Source of the DNA: Psychrobacillus sp. FSL K6-2836
Lineage (GTDB): Bacteria; Bacillota; Bacilli; Bacillales_A; Planococcaceae
Length of the DNA stretch: 64,000 bases
Assembly: GCF_038003085.1 (NCBI RefSeq)
Contig: NZ_JBBOOM010000001.1
Span: 930,001 to 994,000 of the forward strand
Reading direction: 5' to 3'
The position numbers and the translations under genes are program-made. The notes beneath the pieces are model-generated. The model did no database searches and was not told where the DNA came from. It saw only the letters and a program-made list of their open reading frames with translations. Of this stretch, positions 34,230 through 43,426 are shown one piece after another (the first letter of the stretch is position 1; every line of letters begins with the position of its first letter).

Positions 34230-34580
34230 TTATTTCTTAGCAGCTAACCACTCTGCTACAGCTTGAGCGTCATCACCAGAAATAATTCCTGGAGGCATTG
34301 CCCCTCTACCGTTTTCAATAACATTTAGAATTTCATCTTCTGATAAGCGTGAGCCTACATCGTTTAGAGCTGGGAAGTTCCCTTGCCCTTCTAAATTTTG
34401 TCCATGACAGCTAATACATTTTGCACTAACGATCTTTTCTGCATCCACTGAGGCTGTTTCAGTGGTAGTACCAGAGTCAGTTGATGTATCCGTATCTTTA
34501 TCGGCATTATCATCACCGCCACCACATGCAGCTAGCATTAACCCTGCTCCAAATATTAAAGCTAATAGTTTTTTGTTCAC
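34230..34580 (-). CDS. cccB: Cytochrome c551, lipoprotein type
   Basis: A 116-residue lipoprotein cytochrome c. The signal ends in LMLAAC (lipidated Cys19), followed by an Asp/Thr/Ser-rich linker and a cytochrome c domain. The haem site is CISCH near residue 56 and the distal Met lies in GAMPPG near residue 95. It shuttles electrons on the outer membrane face, probably to cytochrome oxidase. It stands between yvjA and ftsE as in B. subtilis. The start follows a strong GGGAGGTAGTAACG. Confidence 0.92.
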   Translation of the reverse strand: MNKKLLALIFGAGLMLAACGGGDDNADKDTDTSTDSGTTTETASVDAEKIVSAKCISCHGQNLEGQGNFPALNDVGSRLSEDEILNVIENGRGAMPPGIISGDDAQAVAEWLAAKK

Positions 34581-34630
34581 GTTACTACCTCCCTAAATAG
34601 AATTTAGTTTGCATAATTATTATACCTAAC

Positions 34631-35506
34631 TTAAGATCTTTTGAAACCTTCTCCCAGTACCTCATAGGCATCCGAAACTATGACAAAAGCAGCAGGGTCA
34701 ATAGTTTTGATGATATGTTTCAACTTTGTGAACTCTGTCTGATATGCCACAACCATCAAAATTGGTCGTTCTACATTCGTATACCCACCATATGCTGGAA
34801 GTTTAGTTACACCGCGATCTATCTCGGTATATATAGCATCTCTAATTTCATCTTGTTTATTCGTAATAATGTAAATCATTTTAGATTGGCTAAATCCTAA
34901 CTGAACAAGATCAATTGTTTTGGTCGTAACAAATAAACCGATTAGCGCATATAGAGCCTTCTCAATATCGAAAACGACCGCGGCGCTAAGTACTATCAAT
35001 CCATCTATTAAGAGCACGCTTGTACCAAGGGAAAATCCCGTATACTTCGTAATAATTTGTGCAGCTAAATCTGTTCCACCTGTGGACGCCCCACCTCTAA
35101 AAACGAGACCTAAGCCTAAACCAACAGAAATTCCGCCAAATAAAGCCCCAAGCAATGGGTTCATCGTCCACGGTTCCCAGTTAGCAGACACTAGCACTAC
35201 CGCTGGAAGCACTAATGTTCCTACTAAGGATTTAATACCAAATTTCGCTCCTAAAAAGATAAGTCCCGATATAAACAATGGAATATTAAAAGCATACTGC
35301 ACGAGTCCCGGCTCCCAACCAAAGACTCCTTTTAAAATTGTACTAATTCCGCTAACTCCACCAGAAGCTATTTGGTTTGGCAATAAAAAGACGTTAAATG
35401 CAATAGCAATAATGGCTGCGCCAATAATTACATAAATATAATCCTTCGAGTTTTTTACAATGGGATGTGGTTCTTTATATTGTCTACGATTAATATTAGT
35501 TTCCAT
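34631..35506 (-). CDS. yvjA: YitT-family (DUF161/DUF2179) membrane protein, YvjA position
   Basis: A 291-residue protein with five to six N-terminal membrane helices (about 25-200, including FLLPNQIASGGVSGISTIL and FRGGASTGGTDLAAQI) and a C-terminal cytoplasmic DUF2179 domain (about 215-285). The YitT family has several paralogs in Bacillus; this one is assigned to yvjA by its place beside cccB. Function unknown. Confidence 0.8.
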   Translation of the reverse strand: METNINRRQYKEPHPIVKNSKDYIYVIIGAAIIAIAFNVFLLPNQIASGGVSGISTILKGVFGWEPGLVQYAFNIPLFISGLIFLGAKFGIKSLVGTLVLPAVVLVSANWEPWTMNPLLGALFGGISVGLGLGLVFRGGASTGGTDLAAQIITKYTGFSLGTSVLLIDGLIVLSAAVVFDIEKALYALIGLFVTTKTIDLVQLGFSQSKMIYIITNKQDEIRDAIYTEIDRGVTKLPAYGGYTNVERPILMVVAYQTEFTKLKHIIKTIDPAAFVIVSDAYEVLGEGFKRS

Positions 35507-35693
35507 TTCATTCCTCTTTCATTCAAATACTTGTGTTTGCCTGCACTAGTATAACAAGTGAAAAGTAATTTGTGAACTTCATCAAGATAGCGTGTTGACG
35601 AGGTAAAGTGAAGGGAATTGGAGAGTTGTGGATAGTTATATAAATGTTATCTCTCAACATTCGAAAGCTATACATAAAAGCGAAGAAAAAAAG

Positions 35694-35800
35694 CAAGTAC
35701 GATTAAGGTCAAAACCAGTTCCTATCGTTTCCGAAGTACTTTGAACAGACTTGTTACCGATTATTTTATAGCAGTATTATTGGTTTCTTATCTTTTGAAA
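35694..35800 (+). repeat. Truncated F-family repeat
   Basis: TCAAAACCAGTTCCTATCGT followed by TTTGAACAGACTTGTTACCG matches the left arm of the F repeat; the right arm and tail are missing. No gene is visible between 35507 and 35838. Confidence 0.55.
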
Positions 35801-35828
35801 AAGAGCATGTCTCCAGGACACGCTCTTT
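35796..35828 (-). terminator. Terminator of the chemoreceptor gene at 35839
   Basis: AAAGAGC (35800-35806) pairs with GCTCTTT (35822-35828), extended inward by TGTC/GACA. GCTCTTTTTC follows on the minus strand. Confidence 0.65.
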
Positions 35829-35838
35829 CAAGTAACAA

Positions 35839-37305
35839 TTATTTATTATTAATGTTTTGAGCCTCTTTGTATGTTTCATCGATATATTTGGCAATTGCCT
35901 GCTGATCTTCTGTTATTTGCACAAGTGTTGCATTGAATTCTTCTACAGTCGCGGTGCTTTCTTCAATAATAGCCGCAAATTCACTCGTACTAATATTAAT
36001 AGATTCTGTATTATTGGAGATAATATCTACATCCTTTAAGAACTTAGCTAACTCGTTTTGCAGTTTCTTCATTGTTTCATGAAGGTTATTAAATGATTTA
36101 TTTGATTTATCGGCTGTTGAAACTTGCGCATAAATTTGATTTACTCCATTTTCTAACTTTTTTAGAGCTTCTTGATTGTATTTGTTTAATTGGTTTAAAT
36201 TATCATCTATTTTTTCTAGAGACTGATCAGTGACACCAGCAAGTTTTCGGATTTCTTCTGCCACAACGGCAAACCCTTTTCCGAGTTCTCCAGCTCTTGC
36301 TGCTTCAATAGATGCATTCAAGGCTAAAAGATTAGTTTGTGCTGTTATTTGGCGAATATCACTCGCAAAATTATTTGTTTCATTAATTTTTTCGGAAAGA
36401 CCGTTAAATGTTTTATTGAGTTCCACAAAAAAAACGGTGAATTCATCAATCTCATTTTTCATCTTTTCCATCACTATAGAACCGTCCGAAGCATTCTGTT
36501 CTGCAAATTCCGCTTGTTTGACAATTTCGTGTAAATGTCCAGCCATTTCTTTTACTGAATCAGAAGTTGCCTCAGTAGATTTTACAATATCCACTACATG
36601 ATCTGCTTGTTTTTGAGAACCAATACTTACTTCCCCTACCGCAACAAGCATTTCTGCCTGTGCATTGTTTGTATTAAATGTATTCGTACGTATTTGCTCC
36701 AAATTGGATGTAATGACAGACACTGCAGTTTCCAGTTTTTGATGTAGAAATGTTTCTTCATCAGATTTAACTTTTGCATCTTCTAAAAGTTTTTCCACTT
36801 TCGTGAATAGATTCTTACTTTGCCTTACTTGTAAGAAGATACCTAGTGCCATTATGAACTGGATGAAGAAAATATTCACAGTTCGTCCTTCAAATATACC
36901 TGAATCATCCCACATTACAGTTAATATCATTGCGAACAGGCATAAAATGTAACCGTATACAAAAATACTCTGCTTTGAATGTAAACTGCTTAGAATTAGA
37001 ATGAAAAGTGCTAAAACGATTGTAGCGATGCTTACTTCATTGAAATAACTCATGCTGACGGCTGTTATCGCTCCTGCTAGTATTACAAAATAAGGATAAA
37101 TACGTGCGATTTGTATTGATTTTCTTGCAACAAAATACATAAAAATCGATATAACAAAAGGAATTCCAATAGAAATAATGACAACTGCTGCCTGTTGAAT
37201 AATAATTTGTACTAGTAATCCAAGACCTGCGGCTAAACCATAAGCTAAAAATAAAATGAAGTTTTTCCTTTTTAAATCTTCGTTTTTCAACTCATTGATA
37301 TTCAT
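35839..37305 (-). CDS. Methyl-accepting chemotaxis-type protein with membrane-embedded N-terminus
   Basis: A 488-residue protein with about six closely packed membrane helices (residues 15-165), no large outside domain and no HAMP domain, then a coiled-coil MCP signalling domain. The signalling tip is intact: [34 protein letters not shown] near residue 345. It could sense membrane state, an intramembrane ligand or a cytoplasmic cue; no ligand can be assigned. In B. subtilis nothing comparable lies between yvjA and prfB as far as I recall, so it appears to be an insertion into a conserved block. Confidence 0.85.
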   Translation of the reverse strand: MNINELKNEDLKRKNFILFLAYGLAAGLGLLVQIIIQQAAVVIISIGIPFVISIFMYFVARKSIQIARIYPYFVILAGAITAVSMSYFNEVSIATIVLALFILILSSLHSKQSIFVYGYILCLFAMILTVMWDDSGIFEGRTVNIFFIQFIMALGIFLQVRQSKNLFTKVEKLLEDAKVKSDEETFLHQKLETAVSVITSNLEQIRTNTFNTNNAQAEMLVAVGEVSIGSQKQADHVVDIVKSTEATSDSVKEMAGHLHEIVKQAEFAEQNASDGSIVMEKMKNEIDEFTVFFVELNKTFNGLSEKINETNNFASDIRQITAQTNLLALNASIEAARAGELGKGFAVVAEEIRKLAGVTDQSLEKIDDNLNQLNKYNQEALKKLENGVNQIYAQVSTADKSNKSFNNLHETMKKLQNELAKFLKDVDIISNNTESINISTSEFAAIIEESTATVEEFNATLVQITEDQQAIAKYIDETYKEAQNINNK

Positions 37306-37340
37306 TGCTCTTTCCCCTATTCCTTATATTCTGAAAAATA

Positions 37341-37373
37341 AAAAAACCGATGTTATATAATTATAACATCGGT
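37341..37373 (-). terminator. Terminator of prfB
   Basis: ACCGATGTTATA (from 37346) pairs with TATAACATCGGT (to 37373), followed by a run of Ts on the minus strand. Confidence 0.8.
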
Positions 37374-37387
37374 GTGTAAAACGTCTA

Positions 37388-38492
37388 TTAATTTATTTTT
37401 GAACGTAGGTAAGCGTGAATAAACGGATCGATTTCACCATCTACAACTGCATGAACATTACCACTTTCTTCATTTGTACGATGGTCTTTTACCATGGAAT
37501 ATGGATGGAATACATAAGAACGTATTTGACTTCCCCATCCGATTTCTTTTTGTTCTCCACGGATTTCCAATAATTGTGCTTCTTGTTCTTCAATTTTCAG
37601 CTGATAAAGTTTTGATTTTAATAATTTCATCGCATGTTCCCGGTTTTTAATCTGTGAACGCTCTGATTGACAAGTAACAACTGTATTTGTAGGTAAATGT
37701 GTAATACGAACTGCTGAGTCAGTCGTATTAATATGCTGACCACCAGCACCTGTTGCACGGTAAGTATCAATTTTCAAATCTTCTGTGCGAATATCGATTT
37801 CAATTTCATCCGTAAACTCAGGCATTACTTCACATGAAACAAATGAAGTATGACGGCGTCCTGATGAGTCGAAAGGTGAAATACGAACAAGACGATGAAC
37901 GCCTTTTTCCGCCTTTAAATAGCCATATGCATTATGACCTTTGATCAGTAGAGTTACTGACTTGATACCAGCTTCATCTCCAGGTAAATAATCAATCGTT
38001 TCTACTTTAAAGCCACGCTTATCTGCCCATCGCTGGTACATACGTAACAAAATGGAACCCCAGTCTTGGGACTCGGTACCACCAGCACCAGGGTGTAATT
38101 CTAAAATTGCATTATGCTTATCGTATTCCTCGCTAAGTAGCATTTGCAATTCAAAATCACTAAGCTTGTTTGTAAACTCTTTTAATTCATTACCAAGATC
38201 TTCCTGTAGCTCTTCATCTGGCATTTCTTTGATCAATTCCAAAGTCATCTCTAGGTCTTCTTGTGTAGACTCAAGATTACGATATTCTTCTACTATCGCT
38301 TTTAATGCATTGGTTTCATTAATCACTTTTTGAGCTCCCTGTGCATCATCCCAAAAATCAGGAAATGTCATCAGCTCTTCTAATTCTTGAATACGAACCT
38401 CTTTGTTTTCTAAGTCAAAGAGACCCCCTAAAGTCTTTTAACTTTCCAGAAGTTCTATCTAATTCATTTCGTACAGTTGCAATTTCTATCAT
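37388..38492 (-). CDS. prfB: Peptide chain release factor 2, with programmed +1 frameshift
   Basis: RF2 of 367 residues, read from two frames. The first 25 codons (ATG at 38492, [20 protein letters not shown]...) end at CTT-TGA-C; the stop is at 38415-38417. A +1 shift continues in the frame ending at 37388. The slippery CTTTGAC is preceded by AGGGGG, the internal Shine-Dalgarno-like stimulator known for this gene. Function motifs are intact: SPF stop-codon reader ([10 protein letters not shown]) and catalytic GAGGQHIN. The frameshift is autoregulatory: low RF2 favours shifting. It is not a mutation. The initiator ATG follows GGAGGAATACAA. Confidence 0.97.
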
Positions 38493-38539
38493 TTGTATTC
38501 CTCCGACTTTCTTTTGACTAGATTCCGGGTGGTGCCTTG

Positions 38540-38793
38540 TGCTTTTCTTTATGTCCAGCTCCAGACTCCAGCCTCTCGAGTCGCTTCAAGATTAAGGTAA
38601 AGGCAAAGTACGCCTTTCCTCTTTATCTTTCCAGCGCTGGTCGAGGCTTACAGGCGTCCTGCGCTTTTTTTTATGGCCAGCTCCAGACGCCAGCCTCTCG
38701 AGTCGCTTCAAGATTAAGGTAAAGGCAAAATACGTCTTTCCTCTTAATCTTTCCAGCGCTGGTCGAGGCTTACAGGCGTCTTGCGCTTTTCTT
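38540..38793 (-). repeat. Tandem pair of a 122-bp repeat between prfB and secA
   Basis: Two nearly identical units 122 bp apart, each containing CCAGCTCCAGAC, CCAGCCTCTCGAGTCGCTTC, AAGATTAAGGTAAAGGC, CCAGCGCTGGTCGAGGCTTA and CAGGCGTC. A fragment of the same family is at 6799-6848. It fills the whole gap upstream of prfB. Confidence 0.75.
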
Positions 38794-38795
38794 TA

Positions 38796-41306
38796 TTAAT
38801 TCACAGCACCGTGGCAGTTTTTGAATTTTTCGCCGCTTCCGCATGGACATGGATCGTTACGGCCGACGGAAACTTCTTTGCGCACAGGTTTTTTCTTCAC
38901 AGGACCGCTTTCTTCTTTTGGATTTACAGCTTGCCCTTTTGCTACTTCTTCACGTTCAAGGTTATTACGAATTTCTGCTTTCATCGCATATTTCGCAACG
39001 TCTTCCTGGATGGAATCGACCATTGCTTCGAACATGGCAAATCCTTCACTTTGGTATTCACGAAGTGGATCTGTTTGTCCGTATGCGCGCAAATGGATTC
39101 CTTGGCGAAGTTGATCCATTGCATCGATATGGTCGATCCATTTGGAGTCAATAGAACGAAGTAATACTACTTTTTCAAACTCACGCATACGTTCTGCAGT
39201 CATTTCTTCTTCTTTCGCATCGTAGAATCGAATTACTTCTTCTTTGATTTTTTCTATCATTTCTTCAGAAGATAAATTTTCTAGTACCGATTGTGTTATT
39301 ACCCCTTCAGGCAATAAATTCGCTTGAATGTAATCTTCAATCCCTTTCAAACTCCAATCAGCCTTATTCTCAGAGCTTGTATGAGAAGAAACTAAACGTT
39401 CAATTGCGCCGAATAGCATAGACTCTACAAGTGCACGCATATTCTCTGTTTCTAATACTTCGTTACGTTCTTTGTAAATGATTTCACGTTGCTGACGTAG
39501 TACATCATCATATTGTAATAGACGCTTACGTGAATCGAAGTTATTTCCTTCTACACGTTTTTGCGCCGATTCCACTGCTCGAGATACCATCTTCGATTGA
39601 ATTGGTTGGGAGTCATCCATTCCGAGCTTGGACATCATGGCACGCATATTGTCAGAGCCAAAACGACGCATCAATTCATCTTCCATCGATAAATAGAACT
39701 GTGTGACCCCTGGATCTCCTTGACGACCAGAACGTCCACGTAATTGGTTATCGATACGACGAGATTCATGTCTCTCCGTCCCAATTACTGCTAAACCGCC
39801 GACTTCAATGACACCATCGCCTAATTTAATATCTGTTCCACGACCAGCCATATTTGTTGCAATCGTAACAGAACCTAAATGTCCAGCTGTTGCAATAATT
39901 TCTGCCTCATGTTCATGGTTTTTGGCATTTAATACATTATGCTTAATGCCATGTTTGGTTAACAGTTTAGAAATAATTTCAGAGGTTTCAATGGCAACAG
40001 TACCAATTAGAACTGGTTGCCCATTTTTATTGCGTTCAGCAATATCAGCTGCCGCCGCTTCATATTTACCATTCATGGAAGCATAGATTAAATCTGCACG
40101 GTCATCCCTTGCAATTGGACGGTTAGTTGGAATGGCAATAACATTCATATTGTAGATATTACGGAATTCTTCTTCTTCCGTTTTTGCTGTACCGGTCATT
40201 CCAGACAGCTTATCGTACATACGGAAAAAGTTTTGGAACGTAATCGTAGCCATCGTCATCGATTCATTTTGGACTTCTAAGCCTTCTTTTGCTTCAATCG
40301 CTTGATGAAGACCATCACTGTAACGACGACCTTTCATCAGACGACCCGTAAACGAATCGACGATTACAACATCACCTTCTTGAACGACATAGTCGATATC
40401 AAGATGCATAGAAGCATGGGCTTTTAATGATTGATTGACTGCATGATTTAAACGAACATGAGTCAAATCAAATAAATTATCGATATTGAAAGCTTTTTCT
40501 ACTTTTTCTACACCAGTATCCGTTAGAGTTACACCTTTTGTAGATTCTTCATAAGAATAATCTACCTCTTTTGTTAATGTACGCACAAATGCATTTGCTT
40601 GTTTATAAAGAAGAGCCGCTTTGTTTGCTTGTCCAGAAATGATTAAAGGCGTTCTTGCTTCATCGATTAAGATGGAGTCAACTTCATCGATTACTGCATA
40701 GTGAAGCGGACGTTGAACTTTATCTTCCTTGTATAGCACCATATTATCTCGTAAATAATCGAACCCAAGCTCATTGTTCGTCGAATACGTAACATCCGCC
40801 GCATAAGCTTCACGTTTTTCTTCTTTAGATAATGAATTTAAATTCAATCCAACACTTAAACCTAGGAAATTATATAATTGTCCCATCTCAGCAGCATCAC
40901 GGCTAGACAGGTATTCGTTAACCGTCACGACATGCGCACCAAGACCTGTAATTGCATTTAAATAAATAGACATGGTAGAGGTTAGCGTTTTACCTTCCCC
41001 TGTTTTCATCTCCGCAATATTACCTTCGTGAAGAGCTGCTGCCCCCATGATTTGAACACGGAAAGGGAACATTCCCAGTACACGTTTAGATCCTTCACGT
41101 GCTACGGCAAATGCCTCTGGCAATAGGCTATCTAAGTTTTCTCCTTTAGTATAACGACCACGGAACTCATCTGTTTTCGCGCGGAGCTCACCATCAGACA
41201 ATGCATCCATAGTACTTTCTAATGCTTCTACTTTATCCGCAATTTTTTCTAAGCGTTTTAGATCACGTTTATTTAAATCGAACACTTTATTTAATACACC
41301 TAGCAT
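38796..41306 (-). CDS. secA: Preprotein translocase ATPase SecA
   Basis: An 836-residue SecA. Walker A is MKTGEGKTL (about 101-109), the DEAD-type motif is [21 protein letters not shown], and [13 protein letters not shown] plus [14 protein letters not shown] are the later helicase motifs. The C-terminal SEC-C zinc site [20 protein letters not shown] is complete. It drives Sec-dependent protein export at the membrane. Its place between prfB and hpf is conserved in Bacillales. Confidence 0.98.
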   Translation of the reverse strand: MLGVLNKVFDLNKRDLKRLEKIADKVEALESTMDALSDGELRAKTDEFRGRYTKGENLDSLLPEAFAVAREGSKRVLGMFPFRVQIMGAAALHEGNIAEMKTGEGKTLTSTMSIYLNAITGLGAHVVTVNEYLSSRDAAEMGQLYNFLGLSVGLNLNSLSKEEKREAYAADVTYSTNNELGFDYLRDNMVLYKEDKVQRPLHYAVIDEVDSILIDEARTPLIISGQANKAALLYKQANAFVRTLTKEVDYSYEESTKGVTLTDTGVEKVEKAFNIDNLFDLTHVRLNHAVNQSLKAHASMHLDIDYVVQEGDVVIVDSFTGRLMKGRRYSDGLHQAIEAKEGLEVQNESMTMATITFQNFFRMYDKLSGMTGTAKTEEEEFRNIYNMNVIAIPTNRPIARDDRADLIYASMNGKYEAAAADIAERNKNGQPVLIGTVAIETSEIISKLLTKHGIKHNVLNAKNHEHEAEIIATAGHLGSVTIATNMAGRGTDIKLGDGVIEVGGLAVIGTERHESRRIDNQLRGRSGRQGDPGVTQFYLSMEDELMRRFGSDNMRAMMSKLGMDDSQPIQSKMVSRAVESAQKRVEGNNFDSRKRLLQYDDVLRQQREIIYKERNEVLETENMRALVESMLFGAIERLVSSHTSSENKADWSLKGIEDYIQANLLPEGVITQSVLENLSSEEMIEKIKEEVIRFYDAKEEEMTAERMREFEKVVLLRSIDSKWIDHIDAMDQLRQGIHLRAYGQTDPLREYQSEGFAMFEAMVDSIQEDVAKYAMKAEIRNNLEREEVAKGQAVNPKEESGPVKKKPVRKEVSVGRNDPCPCGSGEKFKNCHGAVN

Positions 41307-41488
41307 CTATTTTCACTTCCCATTTAGTCTTACTCTCCATTTTACCATTCGTTCTAAAGGCACGCAAATAAGGTACACTAATATTTTGAATGCTTTTGGA
41401 AACCTTCAATCAGATTGTTAAGTAGGAGAATGGTTCCAATTACTTTAGACCAACCATTGAACTTACTATTACTCTTCTCAAATAATTG

Positions 41489-41526
41489 AGAAAAACTCTC
41501 CTCATAATTCCGAGGAGAGTTGGTTA
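41489..41526 (-). terminator. Terminator of hpf
   Basis: AACTCTCCTC (41495-41504) pairs with GAGGAGAGTT (41513-41522). TTTTTCTC follows on the minus strand. Confidence 0.8.
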
Positions 41527-41553
41527 TTTGAGTTATTTTATTTTTTTGCGGAC

Positions 41554-42111
41554 TTAGTTTGTTTCGATTAAGCCGTATCTTCCGTCTCTACGTTTGTAGA
41601 CAATATTTGTACCATTAGATTCTGCATCTGTGAAGATGAAGAAATTATGACCAAGCATGTTCATTTGTAGTACTGCCTCTTCTTGGTCCATCGGTTTTAG
41701 GTCGAACTGTTTTGTACGAACGATATTATATTCATCTTCTTCCGTATGATCAGACCCAGCATCTGGTGAATCGATTGTTGCAAAAAATGTTGCTACACCT
41801 TCACGCTCACGGAACTTACGATTTACTTTAGTTTTATACTTTCTAATTTGACGCTCTAGTTTATCAACGATTAAGTCGACTGCAGCATACATATCTGCAT
41901 TGCGTTCTTCTGCTCTCAGTGTTAAATTTTTCATAGGAATTGTTACTTCTACTTTTGTTTGCTTGTCGTTATACACCTTTAAGTTAACGTTTGCAGTTGC
42001 TTGAATTTCTTCGTTGAAGTAACGGTCTACTTTCTCAATCTTCCCTTCAACGTATTCACGTATTGCAGGAGTCACCTCAATATTTTCTCCACGAATGTTA
42101 AAGTTTAGCAT
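41554..42111 (-). CDS. hpf: Long-form ribosome hibernation promoting factor
   Basis: A 185-residue long HPF. The N-terminal S30AE/HPF domain (1-100; MLNFNIRGENIEVTPAIREYVEGKIEK) binds in the 30S subunit. The C-terminal domain (about 125-185; VRTKQFDLKPMDQEEAVLQM) dimerises two ribosomes into inactive 100S particles. A GGAGGAG ribosome site precedes the ATG. A sigma-H-like promoter lies upstream, in line with stationary-phase control of the B. subtilis homolog yvyD. Confidence 0.96.
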   Translation of the reverse strand: MLNFNIRGENIEVTPAIREYVEGKIEKVDRYFNEEIQATANVNLKVYNDKQTKVEVTIPMKNLTLRAEERNADMYAAVDLIVDKLERQIRKYKTKVNRKFREREGVATFFATIDSPDAGSDHTEEDEYNIVRTKQFDLKPMDQEEAVLQMNMLGHNFFIFTDAESNGTNIVYKRRDGRYGLIETN

Positions 42112-42145
42112 GTAAACTCCTCCTTTAATTTAACTCTATATATAT

Positions 42146-42174
42146 ATTTCAACACCACCTTTAAAATATCCTTC
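42146..42174 (-). promoter_or_regulatory. Possible sigma-H promoter of hpf
   Basis: On the minus strand GAAGGATAT and GTTGAAAT are separated by 12 bp, close to the sigma-H consensus (RnAGGAwww and RnnGAAT). B. subtilis yvyD is known to be transcribed by sigma-H and sigma-B. Confidence 0.45.
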
Positions 42175-42221
42175 TTATTTTAAAGTTTTTATTTATTTTT
42201 TGTCGAATATTGTAATAATCT

Positions 42222-42602
42222 TTACCTTTTGAGCTCCAACTCTTTACGCCTACGGTTTTTCAGCTCTCCAATAATCATTCTTTCACTTTCACTGTCCCCA
42301 ACTAGCTTTACGCCATATTCATGACCGAATGCTTTTCGGTGAGACCATACAAATTCGCCAACCATCGAAATAGGATTTGTATCTAATGTGAAATTCAATT
42401 CCACATGATGTAATTGATCTATGGATATAAATAATTCGCTAAACATCTTCAAGCCATGTGGGCTAATATCGATAATTTTACATACACCTTTTTTAGACAA
42501 TTCCACTTCAGCATTGCCAACACTTTGTTTGATAAGCCGAAATGTTGCATCACAAGGCTCTTCAAATGTATAACGAAAATATTCATTACGATTGTATTTC
42601 AA
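42222..42602 (-). CDS. PilZ-domain protein (probable c-di-GMP or flagellar/surface regulator)
   Basis: A 126-residue protein with a PilZ-like layout: an Arg-rich entry (YNRNEYFRYTF, Arg5 and Arg10), the DISPHGLKM motif matching DxSxxG near residue 46, and a later FGHEYGVKLV strand. The Arg spacing differs from the usual RxxxR, so c-di-GMP binding is uncertain. The start is a TTG directly behind AAAGGAGGAGGAAT; no better start exists. It stands alone between hpf and an NlpC/P60 gene. Confidence 0.65.
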   Translation of the reverse strand: MKYNRNEYFRYTFEEPCDATFRLIKQSVGNAEVELSKKGVCKIIDISPHGLKMFSELFISIDQLHHVELNFTLDTNPISMVGEFVWSHRKAFGHEYGVKLVGDSESERMIIGELKNRRRKELELKR

Positions 42603-42704
42603 ATTCCTCCTCCTTTCGATGATTACTTATTTTATCTTTTTTCATTATGCAGAATTAACTAGCAATTATCAAACGATATGAGAACTATTAAAGATATTTT
42701 GAGT

Positions 42705-42739
42705 ACAAAAAAGTTCTACCGTAAATTATACGATAGAAC
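42705..42739 (-). terminator. Terminator of the NlpC/P60 gene
   Basis: GTTCTA-c-CGTA (42713-42723) pairs with TACG-a-TAGAAC (42729-42739), with six Ts following on the minus strand. Confidence 0.7.
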
Positions 42740-42754
42740 CGAGATGTATATGTT

Positions 42755-43246
42755 TTATTTGTTTAATGCTACTGTAACATCAGCAATTCGTTTTGCTCCT
42801 ACATAGCGCTCTCCCCAATAATACGGGTCACTTAATTTATCGATTTTCACACCTTTTGAAGTGGATGAATGGATAAACTTTCCGTCACCTATGTATATAC
42901 CAACATGTGATACACCTTTACCAGATGTATTGAAGAATACTAAGTCTCCAGAAGCTAAATCACTTTTATCTACTTTTGATCCTGAAGCATACAATCCTGA
43001 AGAAGTTCTTGGAAGACTAACTCCAGCATCATTGTACACATAATTTACAAATCCCGAACAATCAAATCCTGCTTTTGTTGTCCCGCCACCACGATATTTT
43101 GTTCCAATCAAATCTTTAGCAGTTGCTACTAATTCAGATGAGTTTACAGAGCTTGCTGCTTCCGTATTTCCTGCGAATGTTGTTACTAAGAGAACTGATA
43201 ATACTAATATAGCCATGACTTTTTGCGACATAGATTTTAAATTCAT
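42755..43246 (-). CDS. Secreted NlpC/P60 (C40) cell-wall endopeptidase
   Basis: A 163-residue exported enzyme with a signal peptide (about 1-30, TFAGNTEAAS) and one NlpC/P60 domain. The catalytic Cys is in GFDCSGFVNYVY, the His in GVSHVGIYIGDGKFIH, and the third polar residue is the following His in FIHSS. It cuts peptide stems in peptidoglycan. There is no separate wall-binding domain. The start is placed at MNLKSMSQK, behind TGGGGGAACACG; an open extension of 16 codons lacks a ribosome site. Confidence 0.88.
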   Translation of the reverse strand: MNLKSMSQKVMAILVLSVLLVTTFAGNTEAASSVNSSELVATAKDLIGTKYRGGGTTKAGFDCSGFVNYVYNDAGVSLPRTSSGLYASGSKVDKSDLASGDLVFFNTSGKGVSHVGIYIGDGKFIHSSTSKGVKIDKLSDPYYWGERYVGAKRIADVTVALNK

Positions 43247-43381
43247 CGTGTTCCCCCAAGGTCTAAAGTTTTCTGAATATTTCTCTAAACCCATATTACC
43301 ACTCTTTAAACCTTTTTAATTTTACAGTTATGTAACAATTGTGTTACAAAGGAAACTTAATGTTATCAACGGTTTACACAT

Positions 43382-43421
43382 AAAAAAACCTAACAAGTAT
43401 AGAAAAAATTACTTGTTAGGT
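43382..43421 (-). terminator. Terminator of the chemoreceptor gene at 43427
   Basis: A 12-bp perfect stem (ACCTAACAAGTA 43388-43399 with 43410-43421), followed by seven Ts on the minus strand. Confidence 0.85.
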
Positions 43422-43426
43422 ATAGT

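Noticed and set aside
38371-38492. prfB as a frameshifted pseudogene
   Set aside because: CTTTGAC plus the upstream AGGGGG is the known programmed frameshift site, and the joined protein has normal RF2 length.
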